From the NCBI GenBank assembly GCA_965222745.1, contig CBDCUW010000004.1, forward strand, positions 1,426,001 to 1,490,000: DNA of 64,000 bases, given 5' to 3'. Within the stretch, counting starts at the first letter, position 1. Each line of letters begins with the position of its first letter. Positions 43,070 through 52,620 of this stretch are shown here, piece by piece. Origin of the DNA: CBDCUW01 sp965222745 (GTDB lineage: Bacteria > Planctomycetota > Planctomycetia > Pirellulales > Pirellulaceae). Below the pieces are notes generated by a model, which worked only from the letters and a program-made list of their open reading frames with translations, had not been told where the DNA came from and searched no databases. A program made the translations under genes and the position numbers.

Positions 43070-43936
43070 TTAGCCAGAGGATGATTGCCAATGATTAGAA
43101 TGTGGTTTCATTTTTTGCCGAGTGAGCATAACACTGGCAGAGGTAAATGCTGCTACGAACAGCATTAAGACACACCGCGCCCCTCCACCCACCATGATCG
43201 CCGGAATAAGTCCGAACGCAATGGTTAGGAAGAACCCAATGACGCATCGCGAAGTGTCAATCGGCGAGACGAGCCAAATTGCCAAGCATACTGTTAACCC
43301 CGCTATGACAGCGAGTCGCATGTCCCACAGTGGTTCAATGTGCCTGAACCGCTCGATAGAAAAATAGACTGCGACAACTGCTACTAACCCAAGGATATCG
43401 GAGACAGAAACGCGAATCAAATTCAGCCCGCGCGATATTGCCTGTCTACGCGGCCACAAAAACCAGAAAATTACTGCCATCATCAATGGAATTCCAGCGA
43501 ATAACTGTGAGGAATCAAGCAATACCTCTGGCAGCGAAATAAACTCCAGCAATCCAAGAACTGCTACGTCTGTTAAAATGAGAGTTGCCCATTGGATGCC
43601 TAGGAGGAGCAGGACTAAGCAGGCACGCACGGCAACGGTTCCACTTCCCACCAACAACCAAAACAAAGCAAGACCGTGCAGCGAATAAATGAGAGCGGAC
43701 CATGCGTCATACGGAATGTCGGCTACCATTCGGTATGCTCTCGTATGCTCCATGATTACGGAGCCATTTTCTAGCGTTTTGGGAATTCGATCCTCGCCAA
43801 GCCCGAGGGAGTTGGCTACTGAATCGCCAATCCCATGTAGTTGCGAAACCGCAAGTAGAGGCAGCGCTGCCAAGTGCAATGCAAGCACCAAGCACCAAGA
43901 AACACCAGCCATCAACCTGCTTTGCGTTAGTTGCAC
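43070..43936 (-). CDS. Multi-pass membrane protein, candidate immunity partner of the main RHS tip
   Basis: A 288-residue protein with about seven transmembrane helices and an N-terminal signal-anchor-like helix. It starts with GTG at 43936, 18 bases after the RHS stop (ATG at 43912 is an alternative), in the same direction. GC content appears lower than in the RHS core. Its position directly after a variable RHS tip is that of an immunity gene, but multi-pass membrane immunity would fit a membrane- or periplasm-acting toxin and remains an inference. Confidence 0.6.
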   Translation of the reverse strand: MQLTQSRLMAGVSWCLVLALHLAALPLLAVSQLHGIGDSVANSLGLGEDRIPKTLENGSVIMEHTRAYRMVADIPYDAWSALIYSLHGLALFWLLVGSGTVAVRACLVLLLLGIQWATLILTDVAVLGLLEFISLPEVLLDSSQLFAGIPLMMAVIFWFLWPRRQAISRGLNLIRVSVSDILGLVAVVAVYFSIERFRHIEPLWDMRLAVIAGLTVCLAIWLVSPIDTSRCVIGFFLTIAFGLIPAIMVGGGARCVLMLFVAAFTSASVMLTRQKMKPHSNHWQSSSG

Positions 43937-43954
43937 GAGTGGATCAATTTTGCG

Positions 43955-46900
43955 TCATCTTGGGAGTGGACGTCCGGCATCCGAACACGCCTTGTTTACT
44001 ATTGTCCGGCGTCGGGAAAGTATCTCCTCTAGTGCGGCAAAGTCACAAGTTCCTGGTGAAGCGCGGTCCATCCTCTTGCATCTCTGAATCTGCCTCTTCA
44101 GGCAGGCGATGTCTTTCTTACCTGCAAGGCATTCACGATCATTCTTATCGCCAACGTCTGGCTTTGCTCGAGGAGGATCACCATCTTTCCTTCCAACACA
44201 ATCTACTGAATGTCGATCTTTGTGTTCTGTTTCATGGGCCTGAATACACTGCTTCCACATGTCACGAGCTTTTCCCGGCGGCAGAGTGATCGGTACAGGT
44301 TGCGGCCCAGCAAGTGGTGGCCCTTCCGGATATACGACGGGTTTATCAGGCCATACACAGGTAATGATATTTCCCGCGCAGCAGATAGTTGCGCCAGGTG
44401 ACGTTGACTTGCCCTTGGCATTGCGGCAACACTGAGCAGGGGTCAATGGGGCAGGTGAGGAAGGCGGCTGTATCGCACACTCTCCATAGGGATCATTCAA
44501 CCTTGTCGGATTCGTGAAAGCGTACTCATACAGATTCCAGGGACTCCCCTCGAACCCAATTGGGTCTCTGGAGCAAAACCGCCCCGTCAATGGATCATAC
44601 GTCCTTGCCCGGAAGTGGTAGAGTTCAAGTTCCTCGTCCCACTCTCTTCCGGTATAGGTATAGCGGTTGTCGTAGTTGCTTGATGACCTTGCGACTCCAC
44701 CGGGGTCATAGATGCCAAGCCCACCATAGGCGGTGTAGCTGTAGCGTTCCTTGATGTTGCCGTTTTGATCGGAAAACGCCACGATGCTGTACTGCTGGTT
44801 GCGGTGATAGTAGTGCTCACCGCCGCCGGTGTGGCCGATCCGCATGATCGGCTCGTCGACGTAGCTGGCGTAGATGTAGCAGTAGGTCGGGCTGGTAGCC
44901 GCAGTGCCGGAGGGATAGTCGAGGAATGTCTGTTGGCCGTTTTGGACGAAGACGGTCACATTGGTGCCGTCATCGCGTTTGACCCGCCGGCCCAAAGCGT
45001 CATAGCCGTAGGTGACGTCGTCGATTGAGTCATTGTCGACATCGGCCCCGGTGAGCCGGTTGTCAAAGTCCCAGCTAAGGGCAAGCGGGTTGGAGCCGCT
45101 GCGGAGAACGGCCGGAATAGACGTCATGTTGCCTTTGACGTCGTGGGTGATCGAGGCGCTGGCGGCGGTCAGCAGTTCATGAGCCGCTCCGTGGGTGCGG
45201 CTTTGGGTGGAGAGATTCTCGGTGATGCTGTTCCAGTCACCGACCAGCGAAAGACTCCAGGATTGATCGAGATTGGTGTCGTCCCGTTCCCAGTTGACCA
45301 GGCGGTCTTCGTCGTCATAGCCGCTTGATCCGACGGTGAAGCCGTAACCGCTCATCGTTCCCGTGATCGTCTCGGAGGTCTTGTTTTTGTTGTAGTCCCA
45401 CGCGTAGCTGTAGTTGCCGATCGAGCCGCCCGTGTGAGTGATGCTGGCCAGCGTGTTGTCGTTGTTGTAGGCGTGGGTAGCCGTGATCCCATTATTGTAC
45501 ACGCTGGAGGTCATTCGCCCGCCATTGTCGTAACTTCGGGTGTCGACGGTGGTGCTGTCGACCTTGACCGTGGCAAGCTGGCCGCGATCGGTGTAGCTGC
45601 GATCGACATCGGTACCATCGGGATAGGTATAGCTGGAGACTTGCCCGGCGTCATCATAGGCGGTATCGATGGTGTAGGTGACGCTGGCAATGGTGAGTGC
45701 TTCACTCGCTTTGCGGCCGGCATCGTCATAGGTGTAGGTCACCGTGTTGCTGTAGCGGCCACTGACCGCGGTGAGCATCCGCCCGGCATCGTCATAGGTG
45801 AAACTGTCGGTGTCGGCGATCGTCCCCGATGGGCTGTTGGCGGACGTGCGGTAGTCGCGGGAAGTGAGCCTTCCAGCTAAGTCATAGTTGTAGGTGACGG
45901 TGTCGCCTGCTTGATCTTGCTTGCGAAGCGTTCGCCCGGCCGGATCACGCGTGAAGGTAACGATGCCGTAGGTCGACTGGCCGGGCGTGCCGCCGGTGTG
46001 ATCGGGATAGGTTTCGGTCGCCTTGCCGCCGGCATCGTCGTAGCTGTAGCTGGTGACGTCGTCTTCGGCATCGGTGAGCGAAGAGAGCTGGCCGGTAGCC
46101 GTGTAGGCGAATTCGGTCTCCCCGGCCAGCCGGTCGGTGGCCTTCACTTGCCGGCCGCGCGCGTCAAACGCGTAGGTGGTGGTTTCGCTTTTGGCGTCGG
46201 TGGAGGTGATCTTATTGCCGGCGGCGTCATAGCTGCTGCTGGTGGCATCGCTGGCCGTATCGGTGCAGGTCAGGTCGCGACCCAACGCGTCATAGGTGCA
46301 ATCCTCACCAATGTTGTTGGGATCGCGGATCTTGGTCTGATTGCCGGCGGCGTTGTATTCAAAGGAAGTGATCTTGCCGAGTGCATCCACACGTTGAATC
46401 GTGCGGCCGGCGGCGTCGGTGTGTTGTTGACGCACCTTGCCCAGGGCGTTGATGGTCTTGGTGACCAAGACAGTGCCGTAGCCGGTGAGGTTGGTGGTAG
46501 CGTCGTGGCTGCTGCATTGCCAAGTGATCAAATCATTGGGGTTGGTTCCATCATGCGGTTCGATGATGCCGGTCATCACGGTGCGGCCGGTAGCATCAGC
46601 AATCGTGAAACGCAACTCCTCTTCGGCGTTGATCACCACGCGGGCAGTGCCGGGAGCGGTCGTGCTGAAGCTGATGCCCGCTCCACCGTTAGCCTCCGTA
46701 TCGGCCAGCTTGGTCAGGGCGTCGGAAAGATTGACGCTGTACGTGCCGCCGCCAAGCTGGTTGGCCGTCAGCCCGCCGCTGGTCGCATCCAAACCGCTTC
46801 CATCGGCCAGATTGTCGTCGTAGAGATATTGTTCGGTCAGGCCAAGCGATGCAGAGACACTATCGAGTCCGGCAATCGGTGGATCATCGGCATCGACCAC

Positions 46901-49900
46901 GCCGCGGGCGGTTAGCCAGGTGGTCCGAGCCACCGGCCGGCCCCTGCCATCGTAACGCGTGGTCACTTCCCGGTAGGTTTTGGCATCGACCGGGTTGTCC
47001 AACGCGGCGGTGTGAGCACTATAGGTTTCAATGGTGGCCTGGTGCACCGTTCTTCCACCTGCATCCATGCGGCTGATACTGCCGTGACCGAGCGGGTTTT
47101 CTGTGGCGGTGACTTGGCCGCAGCAATCTTCGTGGTGGGTCTTCCAGACCTTGCCGGCAAAGTCGGTGTGCTGGGTGCGGCGGCCAAGCAGGTCGTAGAC
47201 AAAGGACTCGGTGGCCGCCTCGGTGGTGCCCGGAGCTTCCACATGGGTTTTGACCAGACCGCGATCGGTGTAGGTCCACTGCTGGCGTGCTTTTTGATAG
47301 CCGCCGCTATCACCGGAGTCGAAGTAACGCGGCGAGCGACGTTCGGTCACGTTGCTTCCATCGTCATAGTTGGTTTCGGTGCGCAGCGCCAGAGCGGTTG
47401 AAAGATTCGACAAGGTTGAGCGATTCGTATAGTCGGCATCAGCAATGCGGGCCGTGAGCCGATTGCGGCTGTCATATTCATGCTTGATCGCCATGTTGCG
47501 GCCGTCATGGATTCGCTCGATGTTGCCGACAGCGTCAAACACCGTGTCGGCGATGAGATAATCGGCATTGGCGGTGAAGTCGCGTGTTTTGTTGATCACC
47601 GCATCAAAGTCGGCCAGCGAAAACTCAGTCGTCGTGCCGGTGACGCTGCGGATCAGCCGCCCGTCGGTGGCGTCGTAGGCGAAATAGGTGTTGCGGCCGT
47701 GGGCGTCTTCGCTGCTGAAGAGCTTGTTGTCGACATAGGTCAGTTCGCTAGTGAGCGATTCGCCGCTACTGGTATGGACGGTCGTTTCGACGCGGCGACC
47801 GCGATAGTCGTAGACGTAAGTGGTTTTGGCACCAGCCCGAACGCTTTCGGTCGGTTTATTGGTGCCGTCGAGATATTCCCAGGTCTCGGTGAGAGCGAGT
47901 TCCGGCGTCGCCGTTTCGGTGGTGCCATCCATCTGGGCCGCGGCCGTGACCCGTTTGGTCAGCCGATCGGCATCGTCATATTCATAGGTCGTGACCACGC
48001 CCATGCGGTCGATCGTCTTGACCAACAGCCCGGTCGAATTGCCGGTCGTGCCATAGACTCGCTTGAAGGTGCTGCCGTCATCATAAAGCGTGCTGATCAG
48101 CCGGTGACGGCCATCGTAAAAATACTCGGTGACGTGATCGGCCGGATCGGTCACCGTGTCGAGCCTTCCGAGCGAATCATAGGTGAACTCAGTTTCCGGA
48201 CGCGTGCCGCCGCTGGTGTCGGCCGGGCCGGTGATCTTGCTCAGCAGATCGTCGCCGTTATAGGCGTAGTCGGTTTCGTTGCCGAGCCAATCGATCACCT
48301 TGGAAAGCTTGTCGGTACCATTTCCGGAGGCATGATACTGCCACTCCATCTTGGCATAGTCGGCCGTTTGCACATCATCACTCGCACAGCGATCGTAGGT
48401 GACCGAGCCATAGGGATCGATCGTCGGCGTGTTGGAAGTCGAATCGGTCAAGCCGACTTCCACCTTGGTTCGCCGGCCCTTGCTGTCGTAGCTGAAAAGC
48501 GTCACGTTGCCGTTGCGATCACGGTATCGAGTCACCTGGTTGCGAGAGTTGTAACAGTAAGCTTCCAGCGTATCGTCTTCGTAGACCGTCATTGTCCGGT
48601 TACCGAGCGTATCGTAGGAATGCGTTCGCTGAATGTCCCGCTCGTCGATCACTGAATCGGGCCGGCCATGCAACAATTCGGTCATGTTGCCTTCATAGCG
48701 GACATAAGAGGATTCGACCGTGCCGGTGATGTCGTAATTCTCCTCTTGCTGGTCGTAAGAAATCGTCCAGCCATCCTTGTAGTAGCGTTTGGGGATGGTG
48801 TAAGTCGTGCCGCTTTGAGTGAGCAGGTGGAGTTCAGGCCTGACCATGCCGGCGCCTTCATAGACGGCGGCATACACATCCCACGTTTCCGAGTCGTCTT
48901 CAATGAAGGAGAAATACGACACTTCATTTTCGCCGTTACGCACCACGCGGGCCACGCCGACCGTGGTCGGCACCACCGTACCGTTGACCGTGGCCACCGA
49001 ACCGACCAGATTCACCTTTTTGTGCCGATGCATGGGCGGAGCGGCCAGATCGTCAATCGACATTTCGATCAGCCCGTTTTGTCCGGCCGCGTAGCTGAAG
49101 GTGCTGGTCGTTTGATCGGGATACTCCACTTCGCTCAAAAACCCGCCGCCATAGCTGTATTCAATGTCGCCGCCACTTCCGGGAAGCGTCACCTTGCTGA
49201 TCACCCAATTGCCCGCTTCCTGCTGCGTCTTGTAGGTGAAGGTCAGTGTGTTCCCCAGGGCATCGGTGACGGTGTCGATCTGCCACTGCCTGGAGGGCGA
49301 GGCATCGATTTCGGTTTGCGTCCATGTTTTGTAGGTGATCGTATAGCCCGTGCCGTCGACGTTACGTGCCTCAATCAATCGTCCGTCAGGCGGATGGTTG
49401 TTTAGCACATTCCAACTGGAATCGGCTTCGGCCAGGATCAGTTCAAACAAAAACCAGCTATCGTCGAAATTGTAGACCTTGGCGTACTTGGCTCCGGGGA
49501 AATTGAGGCTTGTATCAACCCCTTCGATACCGTCGGCCGGATCCATCTGATCATCGAGAATCTCGACGCGGTCAACATGCTGCCGCTCATCGGGCAGCAA
49601 GATATTGTCGTCATCCCACTGGAAGTTGAACCGGGCCGAGGTCGAGGGCACGGTCAAAAACGCCCAGGTATGGCCGTTCAAATCCGATCCGCCCAATGCA
49701 TGGCTGTCATAGGTGTAAACGCTGTTAAAGGCATTGGTATCCATCCTGAGCCGAAGATCAAAATTGGTGACCACGCCCTGGCCAAGCCCGCCGGCAACAA
49801 AGAACTCGCGGCTTCGGTGAAACCGTTTGAGTTCCAGCGTCGAGGTGGCAATACGCGGCACATCGACACCCCAGTGAATGTAACTGTGAAAGGAATCATC

Positions 49901-50431
49901 GATGTAGGAACCGGTGGGGGTAATGAAATCTTCGCAAACATCGCATGTCGGTGGGTTGATGCTGGGTGGAGAAGGATCGCTTCGGTTTTCGCCGCCACCG
50001 GCTTGATTCCCACCGCCGCAGGTGACGCAGCTTCGATTAGCCCCAGCAAGATTCGGCGGTGGAGCCGCACCGCCGCCGCCGGACTTCTTACCGCCGGCCC
50101 CGGCACCTTCGCCCACCCCGAAACCACCGGCACCGGACCCTTCGCCCACGCCAAAACCCGAACCGCCGGGCCCCGAAGACGACGACACATTGCCAGGGCA
50201 TGGGTGACGCCCGAAGCAATGCTCAAACGGGTCGTCGCTGGCTTGTTGGACTGCGTCATCCGGATCGATATACGGCCCATTGTCGCTTCGGGCAGTATTG
50301 GCCATCCACATCATCCACATGGCAAGCATGAAAAAGCGTGTGTTGGACATGACAATCCCCGTAGTGGAAAAGTTGAAACGTTCGAGATATTCGAGACAGC
50401 GTGCAAAAAGGACCGGCAATCGATGATTCAT
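43955..50431 (-). CDS. Full-length secreted RHS protein with an HExxH-containing tip
   Basis: A 2158-residue protein. A signal-like segment (MSNTRFFMLAMWMMWMANTA) starts at residue 28. A Gly-rich linker of GVGEGxGAGG units and a Cys pair (CDVCEDF) follow, then a DUF6531-type N-terminal RHS region (HSYIHWGVDVPRIATSTLELKRFHRS), many YD repeats, and the core end DPLTGRFCSRDPIGFEG near 1955. The ~200-residue tip is Cys-rich and contains AHETEHKDRH (His2066, Glu2067, His2070), an HExxH zinc-peptidase motif. The ATG at 50431 overlaps the upstream stop (ATGA) and has AAGGA before it; the ATG at 50350, at the signal peptide, has GGGGA and is a real alternative. No PAAR or VgrG domain is present, so Sec export rather than type VI loading is likely. 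Confidence 0.88.
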   Translation of the reverse strand: MNHRLPVLFARCLEYLERFNFSTTGIVMSNTRFFMLAMWMMWMANTARSDNGPYIDPDDAVQQASDDPFEHCFGRHPCPGNVSSSSGPGGSGFGVGEGSGAGGFGVGEGAGAGGKKSGGGGAAPPPNLAGANRSCVTCGGGNQAGGGENRSDPSPPSINPPTCDVCEDFITPTGSYIDDSFHSYIHWGVDVPRIATSTLELKRFHRSREFFVAGGLGQGVVTNFDLRLRMDTNAFNSVYTYDSHALGGSDLNGHTWAFLTVPSTSARFNFQWDDDNILLPDERQHVDRVEILDDQMDPADGIEGVDTSLNFPGAKYAKVYNFDDSWFLFELILAEADSSWNVLNNHPPDGRLIEARNVDGTGYTITYKTWTQTEIDASPSRQWQIDTVTDALGNTLTFTYKTQQEAGNWVISKVTLPGSGGDIEYSYGGGFLSEVEYPDQTTSTFSYAAGQNGLIEMSIDDLAAPPMHRHKKVNLVGSVATVNGTVVPTTVGVARVVRNGENEVSYFSFIEDDSETWDVYAAVYEGAGMVRPELHLLTQSGTTYTIPKRYYKDGWTISYDQQEENYDITGTVESSYVRYEGNMTELLHGRPDSVIDERDIQRTHSYDTLGNRTMTVYEDDTLEAYCYNSRNQVTRYRDRNGNVTLFSYDSKGRRTKVEVGLTDSTSNTPTIDPYGSVTYDRCASDDVQTADYAKMEWQYHASGNGTDKLSKVIDWLGNETDYAYNGDDLLSKITGPADTSGGTRPETEFTYDSLGRLDTVTDPADHVTEYFYDGRHRLISTLYDDGSTFKRVYGTTGNSTGLLVKTIDRMGVVTTYEYDDADRLTKRVTAAAQMDGTTETATPELALTETWEYLDGTNKPTESVRAGAKTTYVYDYRGRRVETTVHTSSGESLTSELTYVDNKLFSSEDAHGRNTYFAYDATDGRLIRSVTGTTTEFSLADFDAVINKTRDFTANADYLIADTVFDAVGNIERIHDGRNMAIKHEYDSRNRLTARIADADYTNRSTLSNLSTALALRTETNYDDGSNVTERRSPRYFDSGDSGGYQKARQQWTYTDRGLVKTHVEAPGTTEAATESFVYDLLGRRTQHTDFAGKVWKTHHEDCCGQVTATENPLGHGSISRMDAGGRTVHQATIETYSAHTAALDNPVDAKTYREVTTRYDGRGRPVARTTWLTARGVVDADDPPIAGLDSVSASLGLTEQYLYDDNLADGSGLDATSGGLTANQLGGGTYSVNLSDALTKLADTEANGGAGISFSTTAPGTARVVINAEEELRFTIADATGRTVMTGIIEPHDGTNPNDLITWQCSSHDATTNLTGYGTVLVTKTINALGKVRQQHTDAAGRTIQRVDALGKITSFEYNAAGNQTKIRDPNNIGEDCTYDALGRDLTCTDTASDATSSSYDAAGNKITSTDAKSETTTYAFDARGRQVKATDRLAGETEFAYTATGQLSSLTDAEDDVTSYSYDDAGGKATETYPDHTGGTPGQSTYGIVTFTRDPAGRTLRKQDQAGDTVTYNYDLAGRLTSRDYRTSANSPSGTIADTDSFTYDDAGRMLTAVSGRYSNTVTYTYDDAGRKASEALTIASVTYTIDTAYDDAGQVSSYTYPDGTDVDRSYTDRGQLATVKVDSTTVDTRSYDNGGRMTSSVYNNGITATHAYNNDNTLASITHTGGSIGNYSYAWDYNKNKTSETITGTMSGYGFTVGSSGYDDEDRLVNWERDDTNLDQSWSLSLVGDWNSITENLSTQSRTHGAAHELLTAASASITHDVKGNMTSIPAVLRSGSNPLALSWDFDNRLTGADVDNDSIDDVTYGYDALGRRVKRDDGTNVTVFVQNGQQTFLDYPSGTAATSPTYCYIYASYVDEPIMRIGHTGGGEHYYHRNQQYSIVAFSDQNGNIKERYSYTAYGGLGIYDPGGVARSSSNYDNRYTYTGREWDEELELYHFRARTYDPLTGRFCSRDPIGFEGSPWNLYEYAFTNPTRLNDPYGECAIQPPSSPAPLTPAQCCRNAKGKSTSPGATICCAGNIITCVWPDKPVVYPEGPPLAGPQPVPITLPPGKARDMWKQCIQAHETEHKDRHSVDCVGRKDGDPPRAKPDVGDKNDRECLAGKKDIACLKRQIQRCKRMDRASPGTCDFAALEEILSRRRTIVNKACSDAGRPLPR
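44557..47192. repeat. Direct repeat of the RHS core, full-length-gene copy
   Basis: The upstream partner of 40270-42905, offset 4287 bases. Recombination between the two would delete one unit and place the second tip and membrane gene on the full-length N-terminus. Confidence 0.9.
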
Positions 50432-51207
50432 GGCATCGTCCTTGCTTGGGAACTACGTGAAGGCGGAGGCGTCACCCGAACTTCAAACGCCACCCGTTCA
50501 GCGGCCACCGGCGAGGCCGCGAGAATATGGACATGGCCAACCACGCCGGCCCCATGAAATGCGGTTTCGGCAACGCCGTCGTCACCGGCGGCCACGGTGA
50601 TGACCGTCAAGCCATTGTCGAATGTCCCCAAATCAAACGAGGCAAACGTCACCGGCATCCACGCTTCGGTTTTGACGCGAAGGCGAAGTGATTCGCCTTG
50701 CCGGACGATCTCGAATCGTCGGCCCACGCGTTCGAGGACCGGCACTCCGTCACCGGGCTGAGCACTTTGCCAAATGCGTCCCGGTTCATGGACCGACAGA
50801 TAACTATCGGAATCGGCCCGATACGCCTTTCGATCAAACGGCTTTGGCATCACCATCGGGCTTAGCCGCTGTGGATGCGACAAGCCGCTTGCCGCTTCAT
50901 GAACCGATGCCGCTGCCGCATTAGCATCGGGCTGAAGTGGTCTGACGCGTGGACGAAGGGCCACCGCCATCATCGTTTCATCAGCCGGAGACAGGCTGGA
51001 CCGGCCTGCCGGCCAATCGGAAGCGGGCCGAGGGACGCCGCCCATCGTTACCGACCGCACTCGCCCGGTGATCGGCTGGGCATCATCGGCATGGGGCAGG
51101 TCAACCGGCCTGCGTGATGAAAAGTAAATGGGTGCCCCAATCAACGGCACCATCAACAGACACACCAAAACCCACGGTGATCGCCACCGCTTTCTCGTCA
51201 TCGTCAT
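50428..51207 (-). CDS. Membrane-anchored protein upstream of the RHS gene
   Basis: A protein of about 259 residues with a basic N-terminus and one hydrophobic segment (WVLVCLLMVPLIGAPIYF), then a Pro/Ala-rich spacer and a beta-rich C-terminal domain of about 100 residues (IVRQGESLRLRVKTEAW; AFEVRVTPPP) that could be an immunoglobulin-like fold. Start ATG at 51207; a GTG lies one codon upstream. Its stop overlaps the RHS start by four bases, so the two are translated together and it may help RHS export or surface attachment. No family recognised. Confidence 0.65.
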   Translation of the reverse strand: MTMTRKRWRSPWVLVCLLMVPLIGAPIYFSSRRPVDLPHADDAQPITGRVRSVTMGGVPRPASDWPAGRSSLSPADETMMAVALRPRVRPLQPDANAAAASVHEAASGLSHPQRLSPMVMPKPFDRKAYRADSDSYLSVHEPGRIWQSAQPGDGVPVLERVGRRFEIVRQGESLRLRVKTEAWMPVTFASFDLGTFDNGLTVITVAAGDDGVAETAFHGAGVVGHVHILAASPVAAERVAFEVRVTPPPSRSSQARTMP

Positions 51208-51726
51208 CACCCCTATCCGCTTTCATGGGCCGGAGGCGGCGATAATAGCAACCTCACCGGCCCATCGATCGGGCAAGAAGCGATGCGGCCCAACATGAGC
51301 GGTCATCCATCTCAAAATGACCAAGCTGGCAAATGCAGCCATGTCGGCTCGCTCGTCGATCGCCCCCCACCACAACGAAGATAAGTTGAAGAGTTGTCCG
51401 GTTTGCCAAGCGGAAGCAAAAAGCGTGCTTGCGTCTTACCCCCACCAAGCAACATTCATGCTATGGCCCTTTAGGGACCTGTCAAGCAACGGACTCCTGC
51501 CGCCAGAACCATGAGCCAATATTTTGGTCGCGTTGCGTGATTTGGCACGCCACCCTATCTCCTTACGCCGTGGTGAGTAACGACGAGAACGACGTGACAC
51601 ATTCGGCTGATAGCAACCTAAAAACTTTTCTTTTTCTTGAGCTTGGCCTACCCAACTGTCCATCGATCCGGCGACATGCCTGCGTGGGAACAAGGTTTGG
51701 GTTTGGAATGAAACATTAACCCATTG
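51208..51726. other. Intergenic region upstream of the RHS operon
   Basis: More than 500 bases between the start of the RHS operon and the stop of the HpcH-like gene. Frames of 60-95 codons cross it on both strands but none has a ribosome binding site and recognisable composition. It should hold the RHS promoter and the 3' end of the leftward Ter operon. I see no clear hairpin. Confidence 0.4.
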
Positions 51727-52620
51727 CTACAAAACGCCGTAGATCTCGGCTCTGGCCAAGGTGGTTTCGGCCCAGCGGGCATGCGTTTTGACTTCGCACA
51801 TCGCGCCGCCACTGCGAAAAACCGCCGGCGCATCTTCTTGCGAAAGACGGATCGCCATCTCGTACTCCTCGCCGCTGACGCGATAAGCTCGTTCGATTGT
51901 CGAAATCTGTTCGGGGTGAATCGACGACTTGCCAAACAGTCCTTGGGCCAAATCTCTTCGACATTCGTCCGCCAACAGCGCGGGGCGATCGAAATAGTCG
52001 AACACGGGCGCGGTCAAGTTGAATCCGTGAGGACGGAAAACGGTCACCAGTTGTCCGATCACCGGCGCCAACGGTGTTTCATAAATCGTGTGGCCGCTGG
52101 GCCGACGCATTCCCAAGCATTGCAGTAGATCGTTGCCGCCGATGCGCAGCGAAAGGACTCGCTCCCTCCATCCGCTGTGCAGAATCAGTTGGCGCAGAGC
52201 ACGCATTTCATCGGGATCAAAAACCTCCGGCGTTTCCAACGTCAACATGTTTACAAAGGGAGCGGCGGTGGGGAGCTGGTCGAAAAACTCTCCGCAATTC
52301 CACTGAGAAACTTTTGGAAACACAAATCCGTCGATCGCTTCGATGTTGGACATCCCCAAAAGTTGCGACAACACTTGCCGGTTTCTCACGCGGATGAATC
52401 GTAAGATTGAACTCGGCTGCAATCGAAGCAGAAGTTTTTGAAGGTTGCATAGGCAATCGTTGACTTCGCTATCGCCCACGGAATCCTCCGTGCAAAAAAT
52501 CACCGAACGCAGATTGGGATACTTGTCACCGCTGGCGATTTCCCCCAGGTCGTTGCGGTTGGACGGAACGTACAACGACGCGCCCAAGCGAAGGTAGGCA
52601 AGCTGGTTGACAGAAATCAT
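51727..52620 (-). CDS. HpcH/HpaI (CitE-like) aldolase/lyase of a Ter-type module
   Basis: The ~297-residue protein has the CitE-like barrel pattern: LGASLYVPSNRNDL at the start, SVIFCTEDSVGD, ILRFIRVRN, IDGFVFPKV, VNMLTLETPEVF (the metal-site Glu), RIGGNDLLQCLG and GLFGKSSIHPEQI at the end. The last is the conserved KSSIHPxQ of the family. The ATG at 52620 overlaps the upstream stop (ATGA); the longer frame to 52692 would overlap it deeply. The gene order HAD-StiP-HpcH is that of the biosynthetic part of tellurite-resistance-associated (Ter) stress operons. Its substrate in such systems is not known. Confidence 0.85.
   Translation of the reverse strand: MISVNQLAYLRLGASLYVPSNRNDLGEIASGDKYPNLRSVIFCTEDSVGDSEVNDCLCNLQKLLLRLQPSSILRFIRVRNRQVLSQLLGMSNIEAIDGFVFPKVSQWNCGEFFDQLPTAAPFVNMLTLETPEVFDPDEMRALRQLILHSGWRERVLSLRIGGNDLLQCLGMRRPSGHTIYETPLAPVIGQLVTVFRPHGFNLTAPVFDYFDRPALLADECRRDLAQGLFGKSSIHPEQISTIERAYRVSGEEYEMAIRLSQEDAPAVFRSGGAMCEVKTHARWAETTLARAEIYGVL

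Noticed and set aside
43955..50431. Type VI secretion effector
   Set aside because: No PAAR or VgrG domain and no T6SS genes; a Sec-type signal is present.
51254..51719. Small frames of 64-96 codons on both strands
   Set aside because: Mutually overlapping, no ribosome binding sites, no recognisable features.
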